Source: an uncultured Prevotellaceae bacterium (GTDB lineage Bacteria > Bacteroidota > Bacteroidia > Bacteroidales > Bacteroidaceae). From it: a stretch of DNA of 34,815 nucleotides. A program made the translations under genes and the position numbers. Shown one piece after another: positions 9,018 to 17,632 of this stretch (position 1 is its first letter; each line of letters begins with the position of its first letter). The stretch covers positions 1 to 34,815 of the forward strand of contig CAMKMK010000003.1 of assembly GCA_946413885.1 (NCBI GenBank), written 5' to 3'. Under the pieces are notes generated by a model, which was not told the DNA's origin, did not search any database, and worked only from the letters and a program-made list of their open reading frames with translations.

Positions 9018-9779
9018 ATGTGTCCTATGGAGTCAGTGTTTATTGCTGGACCGTGTGTCATAGAGTCTAAAGATGTTCTTTCTGAGGTGGCTCAGGAATT
9101 GGTTCGTTTGCGTGAACATTATGGCATCACCATATATTTTAAGGCGTCTTTTGATAAAGCTAATAGGACGAGTATTGGCTCGTATCGTGGGCCAGGGCTT
9201 AAGTTGGGGCTCCAGATGCTTGCTGATATAAAGGAAAAGTACGGACTTCATATCTTGACGGATATCCACGAGAGTAGTCAAGCTCAACCTGTGAGTGAGG
9301 TAGCAGACGTGCTTCAAATCCCAGCTTTTCTTTGTCGTCAGACGGATTTGCTTGTCGAGGCATCTCGTACAGGTCGCATTGTTAATATAAAAAAGGCCCA
9401 GTTCCTCAGTGGTTTGGATATGCAGTACCCTGTGGAAAAGTGTCGCGAGAGTGGAGCGAAAGAGATTTGGTTGACAGAGCGTGGTAACACCTATGGTTAC
9501 AACAATTTGGTGGTTGATTTTCGCAATCTTTCGGACATGAAACATTTCACTCCTCGTGTCATAATGGATTGCACCCATAGTGTACAGCGGCCTGGTTCGG
9601 CAGGAGGTAAGACAGGTGGTAATCGCGAATTCATTCCAGCCATGGCCCTTGCAGCCAAAGCGTTTGGTGCTACAGGATATTTCTTTGAGGTTCATCCTGA
9701 TCCTGATCAGGCTTTGAGCGATGGCCCCAATATGCTTCACTTGCAGGATCTGGAGAGTGTTATTAAGTCATTGTTATGA
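9018..9779 (+). CDS. kdsA: 3-deoxy-8-phosphooctulonate synthase (Kdo-8-phosphate synthase)
   Basis: 253 residues. It condenses phosphoenolpyruvate with arabinose-5-phosphate to Kdo-8-phosphate for the lipopolysaccharide inner core. Visible motifs: FIAGPCVIES, KASFDKANRTSI, LTDIHE, RQTDLL, NIKKAQFL and MDCTHSVQRPG. The Cys in AGPC (Cys13) is at the position that binds metal in class II enzymes, where E. coli has Asn, so a metal-dependent enzyme is expected. The N-terminus is short; the ATG at 9018 or the next one at 9027 could be used. It overlaps kdsD by 4 bp (ATGA), and kdsD makes its substrate, which supports both assignments. Confidence 0.96.
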   Translation: MCPMESVFIAGPCVIESKDVLSEVAQELVRLREHYGITIYFKASFDKANRTSIGSYRGPGLKLGLQMLADIKEKYGLHILTDIHESSQAQPVSEVADVLQIPAFLCRQTDLLVEASRTGRIVNIKKAQFLSGLDMQYPVEKCRESGAKEIWLTERGNTYGYNNLVVDFRNLSDMKHFTPRVIMDCTHSVQRPGSAGGKTGGNREFIPAMALAAKAFGATGYFFEVHPDPDQALSDGPNMLHLQDLESVIKSLL

Positions 9780-10726
9780 GTCTATATACAGATATTGCTA
9801 TTCAGTGTTTACGTGACGAGGCTCAAGCTGTTTTGGATTTGATTCCACAACTTGACGAGAACTTCGATAGGGTTGTTGAACTAATTCAAAATTGTCGTGG
9901 TAAAATCATTGTAACTGGTGTGGGCAAAAGTGGTCACATTGGGGCCAAGATAGCTGCAACCTTAAGTAGTACGGGCACTCCGGCATTCTTCATTAATCCT
10001 CTTGATGTCTTTCATGGGGATTTAGGTGTGATGACATCTGATGATGTGGTGATAGCTCTCAGCAATAGCGGACAGACCGATGAATTGCTTCGTTTTGTTC
10101 CTTATTTGCAGAAGCGCAATATCCCATTGGTTGGTATCTCTAGCAATCCTGAGTCATTGTTGGCAAAGAACTCCACTTATCATATACGTGTGAGTGTTCG
10201 TCAAGAGGCTTGTCCTCTCAAGCTTGCTCCAACCAGTAGTACAACTGCTGCTTTAGCCATGGGCGATGCACTTGCTTGTGCCCTTATTGAAGCTCGTCAT
10301 TTTCGCGAACGTGATTTTGCCAGATTCCATCCTGGAGGTTCTTTGGGTCGTCGCCTTTTGGTCACCGCCTGTGATGTGATGCGAACAGAAGACATGCCCA
10401 TCATTACTCCTCAGATGCCTCTAGGTGAGGCAATAATTATAGTTAGTCGAGGTAAACTGGGTTTAGGAATTGCTATTCAGGATGATCGTATCGTTGGGCT
10501 GATTACCGACGGTGATGTTCGTCGTGCTACAGAGCGACTTAGGGAACGCTTTTTTAATGTACCTGTTGATGAAATCATGACTCGGACTCCAGTTTGTGTA
10601 CCTCCAACCATGAAAGTGTGTGATATTCTTAATCTTCTTCATGAGCGTAAGATTCATGCAGTGTTGGTGGTTAACGAAGAACATCAGTTATTGGGCGTGG
10701 TGGATAACTTCCGTTGCATGATTTAG
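9776..10726 (+). CDS. kdsD: Arabinose-5-phosphate isomerase (SIS plus two CBS domains)
   Basis: 316 residues. It interconverts ribulose-5-phosphate and arabinose-5-phosphate, feeding KdsA. The SIS domain spans about 35-170 (GVGKSGHIG at 48-56, SNSGQTDEL at 96-104, CPLKLAPTSST). CBS domain 1 is about 200-260 (VMRTEDMP ... GLITDGDVRRA) and CBS domain 2 about 264-316 (EIMTRTPVCVPP). It ends with FRCMI directly after the second CBS core. Translationally coupled to kdsA by a 4-bp overlap. In families with several paralogues the capsule version is called kpsF; here the kdsA linkage favours the Kdo role. Confidence 0.93.
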   Translation: MSLYTDIAIQCLRDEAQAVLDLIPQLDENFDRVVELIQNCRGKIIVTGVGKSGHIGAKIAATLSSTGTPAFFINPLDVFHGDLGVMTSDDVVIALSNSGQTDELLRFVPYLQKRNIPLVGISSNPESLLAKNSTYHIRVSVRQEACPLKLAPTSSTTAALAMGDALACALIEARHFRERDFARFHPGGSLGRRLLVTACDVMRTEDMPIITPQMPLGEAIIIVSRGKLGLGIAIQDDRIVGLITDGDVRRATERLRERFFNVPVDEIMTRTPVCVPPTMKVCDILNLLHERKIHAVLVVNEEHQLLGVVDNFRCMI

Positions 10727-10757
10727 GAGAATGGATCTTCTCATTCACTCTTTTTTT
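10727..10757 (+). terminator. Weak stem-loop after kdsD
   Basis: GAGAA (10727-10731) pairs with TTCTC (10738-10742), followed after several bases by a T tract (about 10751-10757). The gap between stem and T tract is not canonical, so read-through into the next gene is possible. Confidence 0.3.
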
Positions 10758-10783
10758 CATCACATTCTTTCCCTTAGAACAAC

Positions 10784-12034
10784 ATGATGAAGTTCAAAAG
10801 TTTTCAGGTTCTTCTATTGATTCTATTTGGACAGTTCCTTTTGCCCTTTCCAGTTCAGTGTCAGAACTTGGATGAGATATTGCATCAGATGTTGGATGAT
10901 TTGGGGATACCTATTTATGAAGGGAACCGTATAACCTTATTGCCAAGTGGACGTGAGAAATTTGATGATATGTTTGCATATATTCGAAAGGCCGAATCTT
11001 ATATTCATCTTGAATATTTCAAACTCAAGGATGATAGCATCGGTCATGCACTTTTTGATCTCCTTGCAGAGAAAGTTCGACAGGGTGTTAAGGTGCGTTT
11101 TATTTTCGATAGTTATGCCAGCCGCAGTTTTACGGACAAAGCTACCTTTGACCCTTTCTTGGATAGTGCCCGTGCAGTAGGAATAGATGTTCGCGAGTTC
11201 GACAAAGTGAAATTTCCTTATATCAATCATGCCTACCATCGAGATCATCGCAAGATTGTTGTTGTGGATGGCAAGTATGCATATACAGGTGGAATGAATG
11301 TAGCTGATTACTATATTCATGGCACAAAAAAGGTGGGAGAATGGCGTGATATGCATATACGTGTGGAAGGTCCTTCCGTAGCCGCCTTTGAACATATTTT
11401 TGCTGTTATGTGGTATGCCGTTTCTGGTGAAGTGCTTGAATTGGATTCTCGATACCAAGCCTCCCCAGAACATGTAGGAGAATCCCCCGTTGCTGTAGTT
11501 GATCGCTATCCGTATGAAGGTAGTTCTCAAATGCGTAAGACATTTGCTCGTGCCATTGATGTCGCTCAAAATGAAATCCAAATAGTAAACCCATATCCCA
11601 CGAATGTACGCACAGTGCGCCGTGCTCTAAAGCGGGCTCTTAGGAGAGGCGTGAATGTTCAGATAATGGTTTCCACTAATTGCGATAACAATATTACTCC
11701 TGATATTATTGGATTAGAAATGAAAAAGATGGCTCGTCGAGGAGCCACAGTTTGGTATTATGATGGAGGTTTCCATCACACGAAAGTGATGACGATTGAC
11801 CATCGTTTCTGCACAATTGGTACCACTAATTTAGATGGTCGTTCCTTGCTTTATGATTACGAAGTGAATGCTTTTATCTATGACCCTTTAGTCACGCATG
11901 AATTGGAAGAGATATTTTATCGCGATGTGACTCAAAATTGTCAAGTATATACGTCTGCTGATTGGAAGAAACGTTTCTCGTTAGGTCATCGCATCATTGG
12001 ACGATTAGGTTCTGTTGTCAAGACTTTCTTCTAA
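10784..12034 (+). CDS. Cardiolipin synthase-like phospholipase D protein
   Basis: 416 residues. Two PLD catalytic motifs of the HxK(x)4D type are intact: HRKIVVVD (H155, K157, D162) and HTKVMTID (H332, K334, D339), each followed by the usual GG/GTTN region. Cardiolipin synthases of this type join two phosphatidylglycerols. The N-terminus (MMKFKSF then a hydrophobic run to VQCQN, about residue 27) looks like a signal peptide or anchor. It replaces the two transmembrane helices of classical Cls, so the enzyme probably faces the periplasm. Either of two adjacent ATGs (10784, 10787) could start it. It is 57 bp after kdsD. Its last 30 bp overlap the convergent thioredoxin gene. Other PLD chemistry on lipids is an alternative. 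Confidence 0.85.
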   Translation: MMKFKSFQVLLLILFGQFLLPFPVQCQNLDEILHQMLDDLGIPIYEGNRITLLPSGREKFDDMFAYIRKAESYIHLEYFKLKDDSIGHALFDLLAEKVRQGVKVRFIFDSYASRSFTDKATFDPFLDSARAVGIDVREFDKVKFPYINHAYHRDHRKIVVVDGKYAYTGGMNVADYYIHGTKKVGEWRDMHIRVEGPSVAAFEHIFAVMWYAVSGEVLELDSRYQASPEHVGESPVAVVDRYPYEGSSQMRKTFARAIDVAQNEIQIVNPYPTNVRTVRRALKRALRRGVNVQIMVSTNCDNNITPDIIGLEMKKMARRGATVWYYDGGFHHTKVMTIDHRFCTIGTTNLDGRSLLYDYEVNAFIYDPLVTHELEEIFYRDVTQNCQVYTSADWKKRFSLGHRIIGRLGSVVKTFF

Positions 12035-12565
12035 TCCCTTGGCTGTTCCTCCATGCCATCGGATTTTTCCATTCTCATCCACGTAAATGATATATGGTAT
12101 GCCGTGCAATGGAACTGCATAGTCCTCTGAAGCGGGCCCCCTCCAATTTCTGGCATCAAAGAGATGTGTGCCGTTAAGTTTATGTTTTCTGATATAGTTT
12201 TGTGCTTTCTGAATTTCGTTGTCAAAAGAGATGCTGATCCATGTTATTGAAGGATATTTTTGTTGTATAGCAAGCAGATTAGGCATTTCGCGTTGGCAGT
12301 CGTCACACCACGAAGCCCAGAAGAGCAATATATGCTCTTTGCGTTGTAAGGAGTCCAGATTTGTTTTGTCACCAGGAAACAATTTAGGTAAAAGGATGTC
12401 AGGTGCAAAACTTCCCACTTGAATACGTCGATCACTTTCTCTCCATATTTCCTCTCTATCTATTGGGGGATGGTCAGTTTCTTGTTGTACAACAGGCATT
12501 TTCCCAGGTTGATTGCAGGAAAAAAGAATTACTGACATGAAAAGTAGGAGAGAATTAATTTTCAT
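12005..12565 (-). CDS. Thioredoxin-like (TlpA/ResA-type) lipoprotein
   Basis: 186 residues from the ATG at 12565. A GTG at 12586 would add seven residues ahead of the signal peptide, so the ATG is preferred. MKINSLLLFMSVILFSC is a lipoprotein signal with Cys17 as the lipidation site. The thioredoxin fold follows (SFAPDILLP; active site FWASWCDDC, Cys87/Cys90; cis-Pro region HGIPYIIYVD). Such proteins reduce or exchange disulfides at the cell envelope. It is the last gene of a tight group: its ATG lies inside the end of the TPR gene (11-bp overlap). Its 3' end overlaps the convergent phospholipase D gene by 30 bp. Confidence 0.88.
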   Translation of the reverse strand: MKINSLLLFMSVILFSCNQPGKMPVVQQETDHPPIDREEIWRESDRRIQVGSFAPDILLPKLFPGDKTNLDSLQRKEHILLFWASWCDDCQREMPNLLAIQQKYPSITWISISFDNEIQKAQNYIRKHKLNGTHLFDARNWRGPASEDYAVPLHGIPYIIYVDENGKIRWHGGTAKGLEESLDNRT

Positions 12566-14633
12566 CTTTAGAGAGAACGATGTCACGCATTAGATTTATG
12601 TCTGCAATGCTGATTTTGTGGTTCATCAGTTCTTGCTTGTCGGTATCGAAGGGTGCTATACCACTTGTGTGATCATCGGGATGCTCTTTCTGATACATGG
12701 GGATATAGGTTTGATAACGTTCTTTAGCTAATTTCCAATTCCCTGCTATGAAGGCGGTATGTCCAGCGTTCAAGTAATCTTCCCATCGAGTTTTTTCACC
12801 CAAGTTTATCAGTTTCTTGTAATATCGGTCTGCAGTTTCCAGTTTGTCGAGTTTAAGTGAACACCATGCGATGGAACGCATTGCCATATTCACATGTTTG
12901 CCCTCGTATTCCATCTGATAGAAGATCTTCAAAGCTTCTTCATATTTCCCCTGATTCATGTAACAAAGAGCGAGTTCAATGCGATATGCTTCTGGATCGA
13001 TCTCAACTAATTTAATTAAATATTCTTCCTGCTTTCCGTATCGCTCCATTGCCTTGTAGCATTGAGCGATATTGCTCAGAATCTCTGTGTTTTTCTCATT
13101 GAGAATCTCAGCTTTTGTCAGCTGCTCCAATGCCTTGTTGTAATTGCCTTGTCCGATATGACATTTCCCCATCAATGTAAGAGCATTTTCTGATGCTCCT
13201 TTTTTGTGGATAAGTTCGTCTAAATAGATGAGTGGACGATTATAATACTCATGTTCTGCCAGGAATTTGCTTACATCCAGCATTTGCTCGTCAGAGAAGA
13301 AGTTGCGTAGATTATCGTAGTCAGGCATGTAAGGTGTCATCTCGAAAGGATTTGTCAAATCAGCCTTCCATGGAGACAAGTAATAGAATCGATAGAGACA
13401 TTGCATGATGTTACGGTAGATTTCTTCTATGGATGGTTCCTTGTTCATAAACCCCTCCACAATCTCAGGATCCACCTTCATCAGTTTTATGCTTTCCATA
13501 TTGCTTTGCAAGAGGAAGCACATGGCATATTTGTCGGTTTCGCAATGATTACTGGCTGTCAGAAGGAATCTCATATCCTTTCTTACTTCACCCTTCTTGT
13601 CATACATGACAGAAATTGTTTCAGGACGTTTCTCTTCAAATGGTGCGAACCAATGGGCCAATTGTTCGTAGAACTTATTTCTGCTTGCGAAGATGAAGTT
13701 GCGGTAACTCAAATCATAACCTGTTGAATTGAGTTTATGTATTTCTTTAAAAAGCTTCTGAGCCTTCTTGTCTTCTTTCCCCAATCCTAACTTGAGACGT
13801 TCGTAGTCGTTCCCAAAGATTTTCATTACGTTGGGAATCAAGTCTTTTTCCATCTTCTCAGTAGCTTTTTCACTTCGGATACTCAATATGAGGCTCTTCT
13901 GTATCAGAATCATTTCATTGGCAGCCCGCTTGTTCAACAAGGATTGACCATGTGTGGGGTAGAATCGCAACTGGTCCTTGTGTCTCATCGTTGCCAGTGC
14001 ATAACCTGTCAAGGCTCTTGCACGAACGTATGGATCATCTGAGTTCGTTAGCATTGCCATAAGTGTCATCTTTTCAGGATCCATGTACTCCCATAGAGAA
14101 AGTGCAAGGGCAGAAGTCCAGTGTTGCTGAATTTGCGAGTATTGGCTGATAATGAATTCATATACTTCAGCAGTTTGTGCGGGAGTGAATGGCTCGCTGG
14201 TCCATAGGCAATTGAAGATTTGATCCTCTACATCGTAATGCATTGGACTATCCTTCATTTTATTCCACAATCTCTGTAAAATGCTGTACGCGTCCCTTCC
14301 ATGTACTTGAACCATCATGTTGTATGTGGTTCCGTATTTGTCTAAATTCTGATAAATGCGTATTGCGCGGTGTGCTGCATCAATGGTGCGCAAACCTGTG
14401 CGGATGATATTGTCTTGGATTTTGTTGTGCTGGGAATCTATACCTCCTTGTGCGATGAATCGCATCATGTTGGCATAGTCATCACAAAGTTGGTTGGCTT
14501 GGTGGTAGAGTTGTCGGTTATCACATTCTATCATTAAGGCTGTCAAGAATTCCAGCCCTTCTGAGATGCGGTAATCCAGCAACGCCTTTTTACCTTCATC
14601 CACCATGTGACCCAGTACCTTCAGATTTGTCAT
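12555..14633 (-). CDS. Large TPR protein of unknown function
   Basis: 692 residues with no signal peptide or membrane segment, so cytoplasmic on present evidence. The N-terminal two thirds are helical and unassigned. TPR-like repeats are clear from about 470 to 640, for example TLMGKCHIGQGNYNKALEQLTKAEIL, then NIAQCYKAMERYGKQEEYL, LALCYMNQGKYEEALKIF and NAGHTAFIAGNWKLAKERY. The start overlaps the stop of the upstream substrate-binding lipoprotein by 4 bp, and the downstream thioredoxin gene starts within its end. The three are therefore probably translated together. No enzymatic motif was recognised. Confidence 0.8.
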   Translation of the reverse strand: MTNLKVLGHMVDEGKKALLDYRISEGLEFLTALMIECDNRQLYHQANQLCDDYANMMRFIAQGGIDSQHNKIQDNIIRTGLRTIDAAHRAIRIYQNLDKYGTTYNMMVQVHGRDAYSILQRLWNKMKDSPMHYDVEDQIFNCLWTSEPFTPAQTAEVYEFIISQYSQIQQHWTSALALSLWEYMDPEKMTLMAMLTNSDDPYVRARALTGYALATMRHKDQLRFYPTHGQSLLNKRAANEMILIQKSLILSIRSEKATEKMEKDLIPNVMKIFGNDYERLKLGLGKEDKKAQKLFKEIHKLNSTGYDLSYRNFIFASRNKFYEQLAHWFAPFEEKRPETISVMYDKKGEVRKDMRFLLTASNHCETDKYAMCFLLQSNMESIKLMKVDPEIVEGFMNKEPSIEEIYRNIMQCLYRFYYLSPWKADLTNPFEMTPYMPDYDNLRNFFSDEQMLDVSKFLAEHEYYNRPLIYLDELIHKKGASENALTLMGKCHIGQGNYNKALEQLTKAEILNEKNTEILSNIAQCYKAMERYGKQEEYLIKLVEIDPEAYRIELALCYMNQGKYEEALKIFYQMEYEGKHVNMAMRSIAWCSLKLDKLETADRYYKKLINLGEKTRWEDYLNAGHTAFIAGNWKLAKERYQTYIPMYQKEHPDDHTSGIAPFDTDKQELMNHKISIADINLMRDIVLSKDEN

Positions 14634-15592
14634 TCCTTTGTATATTTTGTTGTAATCAGGTCTTCCGTATTAATGCCTCGTGGCAACCTGTTGCGGGTCT
14701 GGAGCCAGTTGGCAGCGCGTGTCATGTCCTCCTGCTTTGGAGCTTTAGCGTTGTTGTATTTGGGCAGTATAAGAGAATCTGCCACTTCAGCGGGTATCTT
14801 ATAGGTGTCCTTCAAAATTGCTTTGATGCTGTCTGTCAAGAGACCGCGATGCATGTTATCTATTGCCAGATTATATACTTGAACGAACAGTTTTATTTGT
14901 CTTTCTTTTTCTTCGCTGAATGTGCTGTCAGAGCGTAGAACCCATGTTGTCAAATGTGGATCTTGTTCTTTTGTTTCTTCTATCTTGAGATGCCCTAATT
15001 TCAGCATCCAGGTTGTGTAGGGATCCGTATAGATTCCAGCATCTATCAGATTAGTTCGAAGCATATCAGTCCTCAGTTGCACATCATTTACTTGAGGGCG
15101 ATATGCGTTCTCATCAATCATCTTCAGGCTATCAATGAATGCATCACACCAGTAATCTGTTATTGACAGGCGGCACATAGCTATCATTTTCTCCTTAAGC
15201 TGATTTTCCTTTTTCACTCGTTTCCCCTTTTGGGAAATCAGTGTTAACCGTTCCTGACCTGCCATGAAAGCATGCAAGTTATTCACGGTTGGCATGAGTC
15301 GAATGGCACGTATCAAGTCTGAGTAAGCCACATCAGCATGCCCTTTTTGCAGGGTAGTATCGATGTCCATCTGTGCTACATAGGTTTCCACGAGAGCATT
15401 CAGATTCATCTCCTTCATCAATCCTGTGCGTTGGGCATAATAGATGGGCAGGCAATCCATTACAGGCATTACAGCGATGCGCAGAGCTGACCCGTCGAGA
15501 CCTGCGTCTTCTTCGAGAGAAAGCATGGCCTCCTGCTTGCTTGTACAGGAGGCCATAATCAGTAATATTATCAGCGAATAATATTTTATCAT
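14630..15592 (-). CDS. Substrate-binding lipoprotein, SsuA/THI5 (NMT1)-like, without adjacent transporter
   Basis: 320 residues. MIKYYSLIILLIMASC is a lipoprotein signal with Cys16. The mature part starts LRIAVMPVMDCLPIYYAQRTGLMKE, followed by DTTLQKGHADVAYSDLIRAIRL. This pattern is typical of periplasmic binding proteins of the nitrate/sulfonate/taurine or thiamine-precursor type. No ABC permease or ATPase gene is next to it. The downstream neighbours are instead a cytoplasmic TPR protein (4-bp overlap) and a thioredoxin lipoprotein. It starts 46 bp after pgk and may share its transcript. Ligand unknown. Confidence 0.72.
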   Translation of the reverse strand: MIKYYSLIILLIMASCTSKQEAMLSLEEDAGLDGSALRIAVMPVMDCLPIYYAQRTGLMKEMNLNALVETYVAQMDIDTTLQKGHADVAYSDLIRAIRLMPTVNNLHAFMAGQERLTLISQKGKRVKKENQLKEKMIAMCRLSITDYWCDAFIDSLKMIDENAYRPQVNDVQLRTDMLRTNLIDAGIYTDPYTTWMLKLGHLKIEETKEQDPHLTTWVLRSDSTFSEEKERQIKLFVQVYNLAIDNMHRGLLTDSIKAILKDTYKIPAEVADSLILPKYNNAKAPKQEDMTRAANWLQTRNRLPRGINTEDLITTKYTKE

Positions 15593-15638
15593 GTTCTATG
15601 CGGAGCGATGTGTTACCCCGTATCAATCGTTGCTTGGA

Positions 15639-16886
15639 TTATCCCTTGATGGCAGCTACGCCAGGCAATTCTTTGCCTTCGATGGCCTCCAACAGAGCGC
15701 CGCCACCCGTAGAGATGTAGGATACCTTGTCAGCTAATCCGAACTTGTTGACGCAAGCTACAGAATCGCCACCACCAATCAAGGAGAAAGCGCCTTCAGC
15801 GGTAGCTTGTGCTACAGCCTCACCGATAGCGCGGCTACCTGCCGTGAAGTTGTCGAACTCGAAAACACCAGCAGGGCCATTCCAGAGAATTGTCTTGGCA
15901 CCCTTGATGGCGTTTGCAAAGATCTCGCGGCTCTTGGGACCAGCATCCAGACCTTCCCATCCTTCTGGAATCTCATTACTAAGCGTAACCTGAGTTTTGG
16001 CATCGTTGGAGAAGGCGTCAGCAATTACAGAATCCACACCCAATACCAACTCCACACCGTTCTCCTTTGCCATCTTCTCTACGTTAAGAGCGATATCCAA
16101 CTTGTCATTCTCACAAATGGAATTGCCTACCTCGCCTCCGTGAGCTTTAGCAAAGGTGTAAGTCATACCACCACACAAGATCAGTTTGTCGACCTTGCCC
16201 AGCAGATTCTCGATAATACCAATCTTGGTGCTTACTTTTGAGCCTCCCATGATGGCAACAAATGGACGCTTGATGTTGCTCAACACGTTGTCAACTGCCT
16301 GAACTTCCTTCTCCATCAAGTAACCCAGCATTTTGTTGTCCTTGTCGAAATAGTCAGCAATTACGGCGGTGCTGGCATGCTTGCGGTGAGCAGTACCGAA
16401 TGCATCCATTACGTAGCAGTCAGCATAGCTTGCCAATTTCTTTGCGAAATCCTTCTGCTTAGCTTTCATTTCCTTCTTGGCAGCATCGTATGCAGGGTCT
16501 TCCTTGTCGATACCTACGGGCTTGCCTTCTTCTTCAGGATAGAAACGCAGGTTCTCCAGCAACAGGGCTTCACCTGGTTTCAGGGCTGCTACCTCTGCAT
16601 CTGCGTTGGCACAATCAGTAGCGAAAGCAACAGGAACACCCAGAGCCTTCTCCACGGCTTCGCGAATCTGACCAAGAGAAAGTTTTGGATTCACTTTGCC
16701 TTTGGGTTTCCCCATGTGGCTCATGATGATGACTGCACCGCCATCAGCAACAATCTTCTTCAGGGTAGGCAGAGCACCGCGGATACGGGTGTCGTCAGTA
16801 ATGTTTCCATTCTCGTCTAAGGGCACATTGAAGTCCACACGAACAATAGCCTTTTTGCCGGCAAATTTGTACTCGTTAATTGTCAT
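15639..16886 (-). CDS. pgk: Phosphoglycerate kinase
   Basis: 415 residues, in the usual range. It transfers phosphate between 1,3-bisphosphoglycerate and ADP in glycolysis. Visible: RVDFNVPLD (D18, N20; substrate binding), the SHMGKPKG loop, LLLENLRFYPEEEGK, the GGSKVSTK hinge region, and the C-terminal nucleotide-binding GGGDSVACVNKFG and STGGGALLE. Codon use looks strongly biased, as expected for an abundant enzyme, and the stretch is visibly richer in G+C than ligA or dapA. It lies 73 bp downstream of nth but has its own strong promoter, part of which lies inside nth. Confidence 0.98.
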   Translation of the reverse strand: MTINEYKFAGKKAIVRVDFNVPLDENGNITDDTRIRGALPTLKKIVADGGAVIIMSHMGKPKGKVNPKLSLGQIREAVEKALGVPVAFATDCANADAEVAALKPGEALLLENLRFYPEEEGKPVGIDKEDPAYDAAKKEMKAKQKDFAKKLASYADCYVMDAFGTAHRKHASTAVIADYFDKDNKMLGYLMEKEVQAVDNVLSNIKRPFVAIMGGSKVSTKIGIIENLLGKVDKLILCGGMTYTFAKAHGGEVGNSICENDKLDIALNVEKMAKENGVELVLGVDSVIADAFSNDAKTQVTLSNEIPEGWEGLDAGPKSREIFANAIKGAKTILWNGPAGVFEFDNFTAGSRAIGEAVAQATAEGAFSLIGGGDSVACVNKFGLADKVSYISTGGGALLEAIEGKELPGVAAIKG

Positions 16887-16936
16887 AATGTCTTGTTATT
16901 TAATAATGTGTTAGAATAGCCTTTTTTTATCGTGTG

Positions 16937-16968
16937 CAAAATTACTGCTTTTTGCTTTATTAAGCAAA
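16937..16968 (-). promoter_or_regulatory. Strong pgk promoter overlapping the 3' end of nth
   Basis: On the minus strand the TTTG -33 box (16965-16968) and the -7 box TAATTTTG (16937-16944) are 20 bp apart, a full consensus match. Expected start is near 16930, giving a leader of about 44 nt. The -33 box lies within the final codons of nth (stop at 16960-16962). Confidence 0.75.
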
Positions 16969-17625
16969 TTTCCGCGCACAAATTTCCAACAAACCGCATT
17001 GTTCGCATTTTGGCTTGAGGGCGGTGCACACATACCTTCCATGCAGGATGAGCCAATGATGAGCATCGCGTATCGTTTCCTCAGGCAGATGTTTCACCAG
17101 CATACGTTCAACGCTGAGTGGAGTAGTGCAGGAGGAAGGGACGAGTCCGATGCGATGACTTACCCTGAAGACATGAGTGTCCACAGCCATAGCAGCCTGA
17201 TGGAATGCCACACTCAGGACCACGTTAGCTGTTTTGCGACCCACGCCAGGCAGTTTTGTCAGTTCTTCCATCGTGCTGGGAACCCTTCCTTCGAATTCTT
17301 TCATCAGCATTTGAGCCATCTCGACCAGATGTTTCGCTTTACTGTTGGGGTATGAGACGGATTTGATGTACTCGTAGATAACTTCTGGAGTGGAGAGTGA
17401 CATGGATTCAGCGTTTGGATAATCCTCAAAAAGATGTGGTGTCACCAGATTGATTCGCTTGTCTGTGCATTGGGCGCTAAGCATCACAGCCACCAACAAT
17501 TGGAAAGGATCTTCGTAGTGAAGCTCCGTCCTTGCTATCGGCATGGCTTTCTGGAAATATGCCACCAGCTTGTCGTATCGTTCTTGTCTTTTCACGTCCT
17601 TTGACTTTTTCTTGTTTTCTGACAA
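16960..17625 (-). CDS. nth: Endonuclease III (DNA glycosylase/AP lyase)
   Basis: 221 residues. It removes oxidised pyrimidines and cleaves abasic sites. The HhH-GPD core is intact: LPGVGRKTANVV with catalytic Lys131, and AVDTHVFRVSHRIG with Asp149. The C-terminal 4Fe-4S ligands are spaced Cys200-X6-Cys207-X2-Cys210-X5-Cys216. A short basic N-terminal extension (KKKSKDVKRQ) precedes the domain. It starts 7 bp after the stop of the DUF4965 gene, so it is probably read from that gene's transcript. Confidence 0.97.
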   Translation of the reverse strand: MSENKKKSKDVKRQERYDKLVAYFQKAMPIARTELHYEDPFQLLVAVMLSAQCTDKRINLVTPHLFEDYPNAESMSLSTPEVIYEYIKSVSYPNSKAKHLVEMAQMLMKEFEGRVPSTMEELTKLPGVGRKTANVVLSVAFHQAAMAVDTHVFRVSHRIGLVPSSCTTPLSVERMLVKHLPEETIRDAHHWLILHGRYVCTALKPKCEQCGLLEICARKFA

Positions 17626-17632
17626 TCGTGTT

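Noticed and set aside
9033..9740. 235-codon open frame on the minus strand inside kdsA
   Set aside because: It is fully antisense to a gene with clear family motifs and its translation has no recognisable domain; it follows from codon bias in kdsA.
10937..11581. 214-codon open frame on the minus strand inside the phospholipase D gene
   Set aside because: Antisense shadow; both HKD motifs of the real gene lie on the plus strand within or next to it.
12566..12586. GTG at 12586 as the start of the thioredoxin lipoprotein
   Set aside because: It would add seven residues before a complete lipoprotein signal that begins at the ATG at 12565.
14630..15592. Part of an ABC import operon
   Set aside because: Neither permease nor ATPase gene lies on either side; upstream is pgk and downstream a TPR gene.
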